Positions 1-9,264 of a stretch of 64,000 bases of DNA are shown in pieces; position 1 is the first letter of the stretch, and each line of letters begins with the position of its first letter. Origin of the DNA: AP-15 sp963738185. Lineage in GTDB: Bacteria > Pseudomonadota > Alphaproteobacteria > ATCC43930 > CGMCC-115725. The notes under the pieces were generated by a model. That model made no database searches and had not been told where the DNA came from. It worked only from the letters and a program-made list of their open reading frames with translations. The position numbers and the translations under genes were made by a program. The stretch is from assembly GCA_963738185.1 (NCBI GenBank), contig CAVTVA010000003.1, positions 2,976,001 through 3,040,000 of the forward strand, read 5' to 3'.

Positions 1-656
1 CCGTCGAAGATCCGGAAGTGCTGTGCGGTCGCTGCTGGGGCGGGATCACCTTTTTCGCCCCGCCCTGGTGCGCCGGCTGCGGTCTGCCGTTTGCGCATCC
101 GATGGGCGAGGATGCGGTGTGCGCCGACTGCGCCCGCGGACGACGCTTTTGGGACCGGGCGCGGGCGGTGCTGCGCTACGACAAGAACAGCCGCAGCCTC
201 GTCCTCGGGCTGAAATATGCCGACCATACCCATCTCGCGGGCGCATTCGGGCGCTGGATGCACCGCGCCGGCGGCGAGGTTCTCGGCGGCGCCGATCTCA
301 TCCTTCCGGTGCCGTTGCATTGGACCCGCCTGGCTCGGCGCCGCTACAATCAGGCGGCGCTGTTGGCGCATGCGATCCGGTCCGCCGGCGGCCCGCCGGT
401 TGCCGCCGACTGGCTGGTCCGCCATCGCCGCACACCCTCACAAGGCCACATGGGGCCGGGCGCGCGCGAGCGGAATGTGCGCGGCGCCATTGCGCTGCGC
501 CCCGGCCGCGACCTCGCCGGAAAGCGCATCGTCCTGATCGACGACGTGATGACGACCGGAGCGACAGTCGACGAGTGCGCGCGCGTGCTCAAACGCGCCG
601 GGGCCGCATCGGTCGGCGTGCTGACCCTGGCGCGCGCCTTGCGGACCGGGGCATAA
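1..656 (+). CDS. comF: ComF family phosphoribosyltransferase-like protein, 5' end cut by window
   Basis: The reading frame is already open at the left edge, so the gene starts before the window and the GTG at 18 is probably not its start. A zinc-ribbon remnant is visible (CGRC, then CAGC) followed by a type I phosphoribosyltransferase domain whose PRPP-binding motif IDDVMTTGAT lies near the end. ComF proteins are linked to DNA uptake in competent bacteria, but in alphaproteobacteria the exact reaction is unknown. It is followed after 38 nt by grxC and the carbon/nitrogen hydrolase on the same strand, an order common in alphaproteobacteria, which supports the call. Confidence 0.9.
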   Translation, partial: VEDPEVLCGRCWGGITFFAPPWCAGCGLPFAHPMGEDAVCADCARGRRFWDRARAVLRYDKNSRSLVLGLKYADHTHLAGAFGRWMHRAGGEVLGGADLILPVPLHWTRLARRRYNQAALLAHAIRSAGGPPVAADWLVRHRRTPSQGHMGPGARERNVRGAIALRPGRDLAGKRIVLIDDVMTTGATVDECARVLKRAGAASVGVLTLARALRTGA

Positions 657-694
657 TCGGCGCGGCGAACGATGGCGCGGGAAGGACGGCGGCG

Positions 695-958
695 ATGGCG
701 GAGGTCGAGCTTTATACGACGATGTTCTGTCCCTATTGCAGCCGCGCCCGCGCCCTGCTGCAGCGCAAGGGTGTGGCCTTTGCCGAGATCGACGTCGGCG
801 AACACCCCGAGCGACGCCCCGAGATGGTGCGGCGCGCCGGCGGCCACACCACGGTGCCGCAGATCTTCATCGACGGCGAGCATATCGGCGGCTGCGACGA
901 GCTGGTCGCCCTCGACCGCGCCGGCCGGCTGGACCCCAAGCTCGGGATCGGCAAATGA
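695..958 (+). CDS. grxC: Glutaredoxin 3
   Basis: The 87-residue product has the CPYC active site at the end of the first beta strand and the TVPQIFI segment with the cis-proline that binds glutathione, followed by the GGCDEL turn. These are the standard features of class I dithiol glutaredoxins, which reduce protein disulfides and glutathione mixed disulfides in the cytosol. The start at 695 is chosen because the product then begins just before the first strand (AEVELYTT). The stop overlaps the start of the next gene at 955 (ATGA), so the two are translationally coupled. Confidence 0.95.
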   Translation: MAEVELYTTMFCPYCSRARALLQRKGVAFAEIDVGEHPERRPEMVRRAGGHTTVPQIFIDGEHIGGCDELVALDRAGRLDPKLGIGK

Positions 959-1828
959 GTAAAACCTTCACCGCCGCGTGCATCCAATTCACCGCCGGTC
1001 CCGACCCCGAGCCCAACATCCGGATGGTCGCCAGCCTGATCCGCCGGGCATGCGACGCCGGCGCCGATCTCGTCATGACGCCGGAGGCCAGCAACTTCAT
1101 CGAGAGCGGGCAGCGTCGGCGCGACAAGGCGCGGCGGGAGGCCGACGACCCGTTCCTCGCCGCGATGCGCCAGCTGGCCCGCGAGACCGGCGTGTGGCTT
1201 CTGCTCGGGTCGCTGGTCATCGACCCCAGAGGAGAGCCCGGCGCGGACGGCGAGGATCGGCTCGCTAACCGTTCGTTTCTGCTCGATGCCGGCGGTGCGA
1301 TTATCGCCAGCTACGACAAGATCCACCTGTTCGACATCGATTTGCCAAGCGGGGAAAGCATCCGTGAGAGCAATAGCCTACCGCCCCGGCAAGCGCGGCG
1401 TCGTCGCGCAGACGCCGTGGGGCCGGCTCGGCATGACGGTATGCTACGATTTGCGCTTCCCGCAGCTGTACCGCGCGCTGGCGCAAGCGGGCGCCGATTT
1501 TCTGGCGGTGCCGTCGGTGTTCACCGTGCCGACCGGCAGGGCTCACTGGGAGGTGCTGCTGCGGGCGCGCGCGATCGAGAACGGCGCCTTCGTCTTCGCA
1601 CCGGCGCAGTGGGGCGAGCATGCCGCCGGGCGCAAGAGCTACGGCCACTCGCTGATCGTCGATCCGTGGGCCGAAGTGCTGGCCGACGGCGGCGAAGAGG
1701 TCGGCATCGTCACCGCCCGGATTGATCCAGCGCGGGTCGCCGAGGTGCGGCGAATGCTGCCGTCCCTGGACCACGACCGCCCGTTCTCAATGCCGCAGCC
1801 CGCTGCCCGCCCGCTCGCCGCCGAATAG
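955..1828 (+). CDS. Carbon-nitrogen hydrolase (nitrilase superfamily, Nit1-like), frameshifted
   Basis: The first part (955 to about 1374) carries the catalytic Glu (TPEASN) and the Lys (YDKIHLFD). The second part, one frame over, carries the catalytic Cys (VCYDLRFP) and the typical C-terminal half ending at 1828. The match breaks between RESN and AYRPGK, where one extra base (about 1372-1375) moves the frame. Removing it gives a continuous protein of about 290 residues, the normal length for Nit1/deaminated-glutathione-amidase-like enzymes that cleave small amides in the cytosol. The triad is complete across the two frames, so sequence error or a very recent mutation is likelier than an old pseudogene. 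The exact substrate is not certain. Confidence 0.85.
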
Positions 1829-1833
1829 CCGCT

Positions 1834-2277
1834 TTAAGGCGGCGGCAGCCGCATGTGGATGTGGGTGAGCCCGAAATCGTCGAAAGGCTGGGAGGTCGTG
1901 ATAAAGCCGAAGCTCTGATAGAACCGCACCAGGCGGACCTGCGCCGCGAGCACGATCGGCTGAGCGGGATAATGGTCGCGGCAAAAGGCCAGCGCCTCCG
2001 CCATCAGCCTGCGGCCGAACCCCCGCCCGCGCAGAGAAGACGCGACCGCCACCCGGCCGATCCGCGGCGCCGGTGGCGGCGCCAGGCGAAGACAGCCGGC
2101 GAGCTCGTCATCGATCCGCAGCAGCAAATGCCATGCGGCGTGGTCGAGGCCGTCGAGATCGGGGTACGGGGAGCGCTGCTCGACCACAAAGATCTGCTGC
2201 CGCAAGCGCAGCAGATCGTAGAGCGCCGCCGCCGAGAATTCATCGAAACGCTGCCATTCGAGTGCCAGTTTTGGCAT
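1834..2277 (-). CDS. GNAT family N-acetyltransferase, ElaA-like
   Basis: The 147-residue product has the ElaA signature near its start (RQQIFVVEQ, then YPDLDGLD) and the acetyl-CoA pyrophosphate-binding loop of GNAT enzymes (RGRGFGRRLM). The C-terminal VRFYQSFGF segment is the usual beta-bulge region. It would transfer an acetyl group from acetyl-CoA to an unknown amine in the cytosol. The ATG at 2277 is preferred over the upstream in-frame ATG because the product then begins like ElaA proteins. It faces the deacetylase-family gene at 2324 across a 46-bp divergent gap. Confidence 0.85.
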   Translation of the reverse strand: MPKLALEWQRFDEFSAAALYDLLRLRQQIFVVEQRSPYPDLDGLDHAAWHLLLRIDDELAGCLRLAPPPAPRIGRVAVASSLRGRGFGRRLMAEALAFCRDHYPAQPIVLAAQVRLVRFYQSFGFITTSQPFDDFGLTHIHMRLPPP

Positions 2278-2323
2278 GCTGCTCACCCGCTCAGAACTCC
2301 ATTCGAACAACGGGGAGGTCGCG

Positions 2324-3205
2324 ATGCAGCCGCAGGATTATGGGCCATTTCCGTATGTTCCGATCAACGAACGGCCAAAGCTCGAATGGCCGGGCGGCGC
2401 CCGGCTCGCGGTCTGGGTCATCCCGAACATCGAATTCTTCCCGCTGACCCGGGGGATCGCACCCTATGCCGGGGCGCCCGCCGGCAATGCGCCGTCGGTG
2501 CGCGCCTGGGCCCAGCGCGACTATGGCAACCGGGTCGGCATCTGGCGGATCATGGAGGTGCTGAGCAAGCACCAGATCCGCGCCAGCCCGACCCTCAACA
2601 GCGACATCTGCGACCATCACCCGCAGATAGTCCGCGCCGCGCTCGACCTCGGCTGGGAAATTCTTGGCCACAACCAGACCAACAGTGTGTGGCTCGACGC
2701 GCTCGGCCCCGAGGAGGAGCGTCAGACGATCGCCCGCACCCTTTCCCGCATCGCCGAGCTGACCGGCAAAAAGCCGCTCGGCTGGCTCGGCGCCGGGCTC
2801 GCCGAAACCTGGCACACTCTCGATTTCCTGACCGAGGAGGGCTGCCTTTATGTCGCCGACTGGGTCAACGACGATCAGCCCTACATGATGGATGTCGGCG
2901 GCAAGCCGCTGGTCTCGATCCCTTATTCCTACGAGATCAACGACGCGCCCTTTATTCACTACCGCAACGGAACGGTCGATGAATTCGAACAGGCGATCCG
3001 CCGCCAGTTCGACACGCTCTATGCCGAGGGGGCGCAATCCGGCCGGGTCATGGCGATCTGCCTCCACCCCTATCTGATCGGCGTGCCGCACCGCATCGCC
3101 GGGCTCGACCGGGCGCTCGCCTATATCCGCGCGCACGACCGCGTCTGGTTCGCCACCGGCGAGGAGATCGTGCGCCACTGGCTGCAATCGGGCGCAACCT
3201 TCTGA
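2324..3205 (+). CDS. Polysaccharide deacetylase family protein (NodB/PuuE-like)
   Basis: The 293-residue product has the general shape of cytosolic NodB-fold proteins of the PuuE/allantoinase group: an N-terminal GARLAVWVIPNIEFF strand, a possible metal-site segment with Asp and paired His (SDICDHH), a GHNQTNS turn and a long (beta/alpha) body. There is no signal peptide. The family includes peptidoglycan or chitin deacetylases and cofactor-free allantoinases; which activity applies here cannot be told. The start at 2324 has a strong GGGGAGGT ribosome site 4 to 12 bases upstream. No neighbour suggests a purine pathway. Confidence 0.75.
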   Translation: MQPQDYGPFPYVPINERPKLEWPGGARLAVWVIPNIEFFPLTRGIAPYAGAPAGNAPSVRAWAQRDYGNRVGIWRIMEVLSKHQIRASPTLNSDICDHHPQIVRAALDLGWEILGHNQTNSVWLDALGPEEERQTIARTLSRIAELTGKKPLGWLGAGLAETWHTLDFLTEEGCLYVADWVNDDQPYMMDVGGKPLVSIPYSYEINDAPFIHYRNGTVDEFEQAIRRQFDTLYAEGAQSGRVMAICLHPYLIGVPHRIAGLDRALAYIRAHDRVWFATGEEIVRHWLQSGATF

Positions 3206-3242
3206 GGCGTCGCCTCAGAGCGGTGCGGCGCAGCGACACGGC

Positions 3243-4641
3243 TCAGAGGTGGATGGCGCGGCCGGCGGCGGCGAGGGCTGCCTCCTTGATCGCCTCGCTC
3301 AAGGTCGGATGGGCGTGGCTGGTGCGGCCGATATCCTCGGCCGAGGCGCCAAACTCGATCGCCAGCGCCGCTTCGCCGATCAAGCGTGCCGGCGTCGGGG
3401 CCGATGATATGCACGCCCAGCACCCGGTCGGTGGCGCTGTCGGCCAGGATTTTGACAAAACCCTCGGTATCGCCGTTGGCGCGCGCCCGCGGGTTGGCGG
3501 TAAACGGGAACTTGCCGGCGCGGTAGGCGATGTTCGCCGATTTCAGCTCCTCCTCGGTTTTGCCCACCGAGGCCACCTCGGGCCAAGTGTAGACCACCGC
3601 CGGGATCGCGTCGTAGTTGATCTGCGGATGCTGCCCGGCAAGACGCTCGGCCAGCGCGATGCCCTCATCTTCGGCCTTGTGCGCCAGCATCGGCCCGCGG
3701 ATCGCGTCGCCGATCGCATAGATGCCGGGGATGTTGGTGGCAAAGCCGGCATCGACGATGACCCGGCCCTGTGCGTCGCAGGCGACCCCGAGCGCTTCGA
3801 GCCCGAGGCCCTGGGTATAAGGCCGCCGGCCGATCGCGACCAGCACCGCGTCGGCGGCCAGGCTCTGCTGCTTGGCTCCTTCAATTTCGGTCGTCAGTTC
3901 ATCCTGCGCCTGATCGATGCCGGCCACCTTGGCGCCGAGATCGAAGGCGATCCCTTGCCGGGTCAGCACCCGCTGCAAGGCGGCGGCGAGCTCGCGGTCC
4001 ATGGTCGGGACAATTCGGTCGAGCAGCTCGACCACTGTCACCCGCGCGCCGAGCCGCTGCCACACCGAGCCCAGCTCCAACCCGATATAGCCGCCGCCAA
4101 TGACCACCAGCCGCTCCGGCACATGGTCGAGCGCCAGCGCTCCGGTTGACGACAGGACGCGCTTTTCGTCGATCTCAACCCCCCGCAAGGGCGTGCTTTC
4201 CGAGCCGCTGGCGATGACGATGGCGCCGGCCTCGACCTCTTGCACAGCGCCATCGGCCCCGGCAACGGCGACTCGGCCGGGAGCGGCGATGCGTCCCCTG
4301 CCCTTGAGCCAATCGACCTTGTTCTTGCGGAACAGGTATTCGACGCCGCGGGTCAGGGTCGTGACGACCTTGTCCTTGCGCGCCATCATCGCGGCGAGAT
4401 CGAGCCCAACCTTCCCGACCATGACCCCGTGCTCGGCCAGCGCGCCTCGGGCCTCGACCAATTTCTCCGAGGATTGCAGCAATGCCTTCGACGGGATGCA
4501 GCCGATATTGAGGCAGGTCCCGCCGAGGCTGGGGCGGGCCTCCACGCAGGCGGTCCGCAGCCCAAGCTGGGCCGCCCGGATCGCGGCGACATACCCGCCC
4601 GGCCCGGCTCCGATAATAAGGGCGTCGTAGCGTTCAGGCAT
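3243..4641 (-). CDS. lpd: Dihydrolipoyl dehydrogenase (E3), frameshifted near the C-terminus
   Basis: This is the FAD-dependent E3 subunit that reoxidises dihydrolipoamide in 2-oxoacid dehydrogenase complexes. The N-terminus has the FAD-binding GAGPGGY, the redox-active pair C43 and C48 (GTCLNIGCIPSK), a second GGGYIGLE nucleotide-binding motif and the GDAIRGPMLAHKA segment. After HIIGPDAGTL the frame changes. The expected C-terminal dimer domain with the catalytic HAHPTLSE motif continues in the neighbouring frame to 3243. One extra base near 3381 explains it, and correcting this gives about 465 residues, the normal length. No other 2-oxoacid dehydrogenase genes are adjacent. Confidence 0.92.
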
Positions 4642-4665
4642 TTCGGCTATCTCGGCCTCGCTGGG

Positions 4666-6840
4666 TTACCGCCACGCCGCATGGTTGGGCTGCTGGGCCG
4701 GGCTGTCGAGCACGCGGCGCAATTTTGCTGCTAAGCGCTCGCGGCTATAGGGCTTGCTCAACAGCTCGACGCCCGGATCGAGCCGGCCGTTGTGGACGAT
4801 CGCGTTCTCGGTGTACCCGGAAGTGAACAGCACCTTAAGCGCGGGCCGGATCTCGACCGCCCGTTCGGCGAGCTTGCGGCCGCTGACCGGACCGGCCATG
4901 ACGACGTCGGTGAACAACAGATCTATTGTTGCATCCGTCTCTATGATCGCCAGAGCCTCGGTCCCGTTCGCCGCCGCCAGCACGCTGTAGCCGAGCTCTT
5001 CGAGCATCGAGGCGACGGTCGCGCGAACGATCTCGTCGTCATCGACCACCAGCACGGTCTCGGTGCCGGTAACCGCCAGCGGCGGGACTCGCGCCGGCTT
5101 GGCGCTCTGCTCGCCAAACCCGCGCGGCAGGTAGAGCTTAACGGTGGTGCCTTCACCGACTTCGCTGTAGATCTTCAGGTGCCCGCCTGACTGCTTGGCA
5201 AAGCCATAAACCTGAGGCAAACCCAGCCCGGTGCCCTCGCCGGCCGGCTTGGTCGTGAAGAACGGGTCGAGCGCCCGCGCCACGGTCGCCGCGTCCATGC
5301 CCTTGCCGGTATCGGTCATTGCGAACAGCACGTATTGCCCCGGCTCAACCTCGGCATGGCGCGCGGCGTATTCGTCGTCTAGCGCGGCATTCGCCACTTC
5401 GATCGTCAGCCTGCCGCCCTCCGGCATCGCGTCGCGGCCGTTGATCGCGAGGTTGAGAACCGCCGACTGGAACTGGGCGGCGTCGATCGTCGTGCTCCAC
5501 AGTCCGCCCGCCGCCACGCACTCAACCGTGACCCCTTCGCCGACCGCACGGCGGATCAGCGGCAGCGTCTCCTGCATCAGCTGGCCGAGATCGACCACCT
5601 CGGGCTGCAGCGGCTGACGCCGGGCAAAGGCCAACAGCTGCTCGGTCAGCCGGGCCGCACGGTCGGCCGCGACGCTGATCATGTCGATCCGCTCGAGCGC
5701 CTTGTCTTCGCCGCCAACCGAGCGCCGCAGCAGCTCGAGGCTGCCAATGATGATCGTCAGCAAATTATTGAAGTCGTGGGCTATCCCGCCGGTCATCTGG
5801 CCGAGCCCTTCAAGTTTTTGCGCCTGGCGCAGCGCCTCCTCGGCCTGCCTCCGCCCGCTCACGTCAAGCAGCGTGGTGACCGATCCGCCATCGGCGGTCG
5901 GATTATGGAATACTTCGACAAAAGCACCCCGCGCCCCCTGCCGTTCAACCAGGATGGGCCGATCCGCCGAGCCGCGGCCGGCCTCCAAACCACCCAACAG
6001 GCTGGCTTTAGCGGCCATCTCGGCGAGGGTTGCGTCGCGGCGGATTTCGGCGTCGCCGACCCCCAGCATGATCGCAAACGGACTGTTCCAGACCTGCAAA
6101 CGGCCATCGGCGTCAAACGCCGCCACCCCCTCGCGCACGCTGTCGAGAGTGGCTCGCGTCAGCCGTTCCGATTTCGCGGCGCGGCGATAGGCGGCGGCAA
6201 GGAAAAACGCCCCTGCTAGCAGCGCGATTGCCGAGAGCAGGCTGCCCACGACAAATGTCGCCGTCACCCGCTCGTCGCTGGCTTCGCCGCGGGCGAGCCG
6301 GGCATTCAGCCGGTTCTGAGCCGCATCCTCGATCGCCCGCAGATCGACAAGGACCCCGCTCATCGCGGTGAGCCCGATGTTGGTGTTTACGATCGCCTTC
6401 GCGGCTGGGTAGCCCTGCTGCCGCATGGTCGCGACGGTGGCGGCCAGCTCGTTCATCTTGGTCGTGAGGTCGGCTTGCAGCCGCAGCACACGAGGCTGCT
6501 GGTCGGGGCTGTCCGCGGTCGCCCGCTGGAGCGCGACCATCAGCTGCGGCAGGCGCTCCCTGGCCCGGTTATAGGGCTCGAGATAGGCCGCGCGCCCGGT
6601 AATCAGAAAGCCGCGCTGCCCGCGCTCGGCATCCTGGATCGCCTGGTCGATGGCGTCCGCCGCGCGGATCGTCTGGAAGCTGAGCAGCGTGCGCGCGCGC
6701 GCGATACGCGCATTCGGCACATTTATGATAAGCTGAAAGGCTGCAACGCCGGCGATGAACAACAGCGGCACCGCGGCCAGCAGCAGGGCGCGGCTGATCG
6801 TAGCCCAAGGGGTCCGCTGTCTGTTCATGACCGACGACAT
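4666..6840 (-). CDS. Hybrid sensor histidine kinase with CHASE3, PAS, kinase and receiver domains
   Basis: From the start at 6840 the 724-residue product has a first membrane segment near 15-35, a CHASE3-type periplasmic region (RGQRGFLITG) to about 180, a second membrane segment near 190-215, a PAS domain, a HisKA box with H355 (GIAHDFNNLL), an HATPase domain (GTGLGLPQVYG) and a C-terminal receiver with phospho-acceptor D645 (LLFTDVV). The signal is unknown. The receiver may pass phosphate on or attenuate the kinase; no separate response regulator is adjacent. The long frame upstream of 6843 looks non-coding. Starts at 6843, 6840 or 6828 are all possible and none has a strong ribosome site. 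Confidence 0.9.
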   Translation of the reverse strand: MSSVMNRQRTPWATISRALLLAAVPLLFIAGVAAFQLIINVPNARIARARTLLSFQTIRAADAIDQAIQDAERGQRGFLITGRAAYLEPYNRARERLPQLMVALQRATADSPDQQPRVLRLQADLTTKMNELAATVATMRQQGYPAAKAIVNTNIGLTAMSGVLVDLRAIEDAAQNRLNARLARGEASDERVTATFVVGSLLSAIALLAGAFFLAAAYRRAAKSERLTRATLDSVREGVAAFDADGRLQVWNSPFAIMLGVGDAEIRRDATLAEMAAKASLLGGLEAGRGSADRPILVERQGARGAFVEVFHNPTADGGSVTTLLDVSGRRQAEEALRQAQKLEGLGQMTGGIAHDFNNLLTIIIGSLELLRRSVGGEDKALERIDMISVAADRAARLTEQLLAFARRQPLQPEVVDLGQLMQETLPLIRRAVGEGVTVECVAAGGLWSTTIDAAQFQSAVLNLAINGRDAMPEGGRLTIEVANAALDDEYAARHAEVEPGQYVLFAMTDTGKGMDAATVARALDPFFTTKPAGEGTGLGLPQVYGFAKQSGGHLKIYSEVGEGTTVKLYLPRGFGEQSAKPARVPPLAVTGTETVLVVDDDEIVRATVASMLEELGYSVLAAANGTEALAIIETDATIDLLFTDVVMAGPVSGRKLAERAVEIRPALKVLFTSGYTENAIVHNGRLDPGVELLSKPYSRERLAAKLRRVLDSPAQQPNHAAWR

Positions 6841-7156
6841 CATGACGGAACTGGCAGTCCCCAAAGCCGCCGACGCCCCCTCATCCGACCTCCTCGCAAT
6901 TGTCAGCCTCCGGCCGTTCGCCAACGCAATACCACATCGCAGCCGCCGATCATAAAGAAGCCGGAGCGGACCGGCGCGAGCCGTACCTGCGGCCCCCGAC
7001 TGGAAACGACTGAGACCGCTGCGCCAAATCAACAGAACGGGGTGATGTCGCACCGCCGCCGCAACCTCGGTGGCCGGCTGAGTTTGTTGTGGCGCGTAAC
7101 AAGAATTTAACGACTTCGGCCGAGATTCGCAGCCGAGATGCCATGACCGCCGCTAA
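6841..7156. other. Divergent intergenic region, no gene seen
   Basis: About 315 bp separate the histidine kinase on the minus strand from the glycosyltransferase on the plus strand. It must hold both promoters. Short open frames inside it have no recognisable protein features. No clear hairpin terminator or riboswitch was seen. Confidence 0.5.
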
Positions 7157-7990
7157 ATGCTCGTATCGATCGTAATCTCCACCAGAAATCGCGTATCCCG
7201 GCTTCCGGCTTGCCTCGCCGCCGTAGCGCGCATCAACTCCAATCTCCCCTGGGAACTGGTCATCGTCGACAATGGCTCGACCGACGCCACGGCGGCGATC
7301 ATCGCGGAATTCGCTGAGAGCGCGGCCTTCCCGGTTGTCGCCCCCTATGAGCCGGTCGCCGGCTCATACCGAGCCCGGAATGTCGGCTGGATGGCGGCAA
7401 GGGGAACGTTCATCGCCTTCACCGACGATGATTGCTATGTCGGCCATGATCACGTCGATCGGGTCGCGGCGGTATTCGGCGCTCCGGAAATCGGCTATGG
7501 CGGCGGCCGGCTGACGCTGTTCGATCCGATGGATTACCCGATCACGTTTCAGCTCCAGGACGTCCCCGCCCTGATCCCGCCGCGCAGCTACATCCCGGCC
7601 GGTTTCATTCACGGCGCCAACATGGTGTTCCGGCGCGACGTCCTCGTGGCGATCGGCGGCTTCGACGTGAGCTTCATGTCCGGCGGCGACGTCGAGGCAC
7701 AGGCTCGCGCCTCCTTCGCGGGCTGGGTCGGGGCATACGATCCGGCTCTCTCGGTCGCCCATCATCACCGCCGGAATGCGGCCGCGGCGCGCCGGCTCGC
7801 CCGCACCTATGGGCTCGCGCGCGGCGCCTATTTTACAAAATTTCTGCTGCGTAGCGACTCGAGGCGCGAGTTCGCCAGGCACATCTATTGGCAGGCGCGC
7901 CGGGCGGACTGGGCCGACATCGCCCGCGAGGTCGAGGGCGCAATCGGATACCTGGTGTCGCGCATGCGGTTGCAGAGGCTAAGACGCTGA
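7157..7990 (+). CDS. Glycosyltransferase family 2
   Basis: The 277-residue product begins with the GT-A nucleotide-sugar binding fold (VSIVISTRNR, then VIVDNGSTD) and has the metal-binding DDD at the TDDDCYVG segment. This is the usual layout of inverting GT2 enzymes that add a sugar to a lipid or polysaccharide acceptor on the cytosolic face of the membrane. No transmembrane helix follows, so it is likely soluble or peripheral. The donor and acceptor cannot be inferred, and no polysaccharide cluster surrounds it. The ATG at 7157 lacks an obvious ribosome site. Confidence 0.85.
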   Translation: MLVSIVISTRNRVSRLPACLAAVARINSNLPWELVIVDNGSTDATAAIIAEFAESAAFPVVAPYEPVAGSYRARNVGWMAARGTFIAFTDDDCYVGHDHVDRVAAVFGAPEIGYGGGRLTLFDPMDYPITFQLQDVPALIPPRSYIPAGFIHGANMVFRRDVLVAIGGFDVSFMSGGDVEAQARASFAGWVGAYDPALSVAHHHRRNAAAARRLARTYGLARGAYFTKFLLRSDSRREFARHIYWQARRADWADIAREVEGAIGYLVSRMRLQRLRR

Positions 7991-8187
7991 TCGGGCAAGG
8001 GTCGGGCCGTAAGCGCATTCTCAATAAGATAAGCGCCCCGGTGCGAATCCGGCGCCGACCGCGGCGGCTCGTTAAGGCTCGCCACGGCCAGGGACAAGAA
8101 AAGGCGGCTCCTGCGCCGGCGGTCGCGTCGGTGCGGCGGATGCTGGTGCTTGCCTCTACCCAGTTGGGCGCGCGCTTTATGGCCGAT

Positions 8188-8273
8188 TGGTGCGGACGGC
8201 GGGACTCGAACCCGCACTCCCTGGCGGGAAGCAGATTTTAAGTCTGCTGCGTCTACCGTTTCGCCACGTCCGC
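8188..8273 (-). tRNA. tRNA-Leu (anticodon TAA)
   Basis: An 86-nt type II (long variable arm) tRNA with the CCA end encoded. The acceptor stem pairs 8267-8273 with 8192-8198. The anticodon stem GCAGA/TCTGC frames a loop with TAA, and the T loop is GTTCGAGTC. A TAA anticodon reads UUA/UUG leucine codons. It lies just downstream of the cinA-like gene on the same strand. Confidence 0.97.
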
Positions 8274-8298
8274 CCCGCCGCTGGCGTGCGGCGCCGGC

Positions 8299-9094
8299 CT
8301 AGCCCTCGCGCAGCCCCTCCTGCGGGTCGCCGCCGAGCGTCTCGATCAGCGCTTTCAGCGCTTCGGTCGCGCCGTCGAGGCGGGCGCGGTCGGTGCCGCG
8401 CAAGACCAGGGTCACGCCGAAATCGCCGCGCCGAAAGTATGGGTAGGAGCCGATTTCGACATCGGGCCAGCGTTCTTGCAGGATCGACAAATCCTTCGCC
8501 AGGACACCCTCGCCGAGCTGGCAGCTGACGCTGCGGCTCAGCATCTTTTCGCCGCCGATGAGGCGGTATTTCAGCTGCGCGAAAATCCCCTGCATAATGC
8601 TGGGCACCCCGGGCAGAACAAACACGTTGCCGATCTGGAACCCCGGCGCGCGCGAGATCGGGTTGGGCAGCAGCACGGCCCCCTCGGGCACCCGCGCCAT
8701 GCGCAGCCGCGCCTCGTTCAGATGGCCGGCCGGATAATGGGTTTCGAGCAGGCGCCTGGCATCCGGGTCGAAGGATCAGCGGCACGCCGAAGGCGTCGGC
8801 CATGCATTGCGCGGTGATGTCGTCATGGGTCGGGCCGATCCCGCCGGTGGTGAAGACGTAATCGAACCGCCGGCGCACCTCGTTGACCGTGGAGACGATG
8901 ACCTCGGCCACGTCGGGAATGACCCGCGCCTCGCGCAGCCGGATCCCGGCCTCGTTGAGCCCGCGGGCAAGAAAGCTCAAATTCTCGTCCTGGGTGCGGC
9001 CCGACAGGATCTCGTTGCCGATGATCAGCACGCAGGCGGCGACGATCCGGGGCTCGGCTCGCATGCTGCCGGGATCGGGATTGTTGTCGCTCAT
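8299..9094 (-). CDS. CinA-like molybdopterin-binding domain protein, frameshifted
   Basis: The N-terminal part has the MoaB/MogA-type fold of CinA proteins (LIIGNEILSGRT, then FTTGGIGPTHDD). The C-terminal part in the next frame continues smoothly (NVFVLPGVPSIM) to 8299. An extra base near 8763 separates the two; removing it restores a protein of about 264 residues. That is the length of stand-alone CinA N-domains in alphaproteobacteria, which lack the C-terminal nicotinamide-mononucleotide deamidase domain. CinA N-domains have been tied to pyrophosphatase activity on nucleotide-sugar-like substrates. The start at 9094 begins just before the conserved domain. Confidence 0.85.
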
Positions 9095-9264
9095 TCGTTG
9101 TAGGCCTTGCGTTGTCGGTCCCGCCGGCGGGCGGCACTGGTCCTTCATAGGGAAATGCTCGGCGCGGCACAATCTCCGGCTCGGCAACAAGGTTGCCCCG
9201 CGGCCGGCGACTCCCTACGTTTCAACGATCATCACCAGAGGTGCGGCCCGGCCGCTGACCGACG

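Noticed and set aside
36..246. Antisense and alternative frames across most genes (for example within comF, dnaK, boxC)
   Set aside because: At this GC content long open frames arise on all strands; these have Arg/Ala/Pro-rich composition and no family features.
6950..7144. Possible small gene upstream of the histidine kinase
   Set aside because: No ribosome site, biased composition and no recognisable domain.
7991..8187. Terminator or small RNA after the glycosyltransferase
   Set aside because: GC-rich pairing is possible almost anywhere here, and no stem with a T run stood out.
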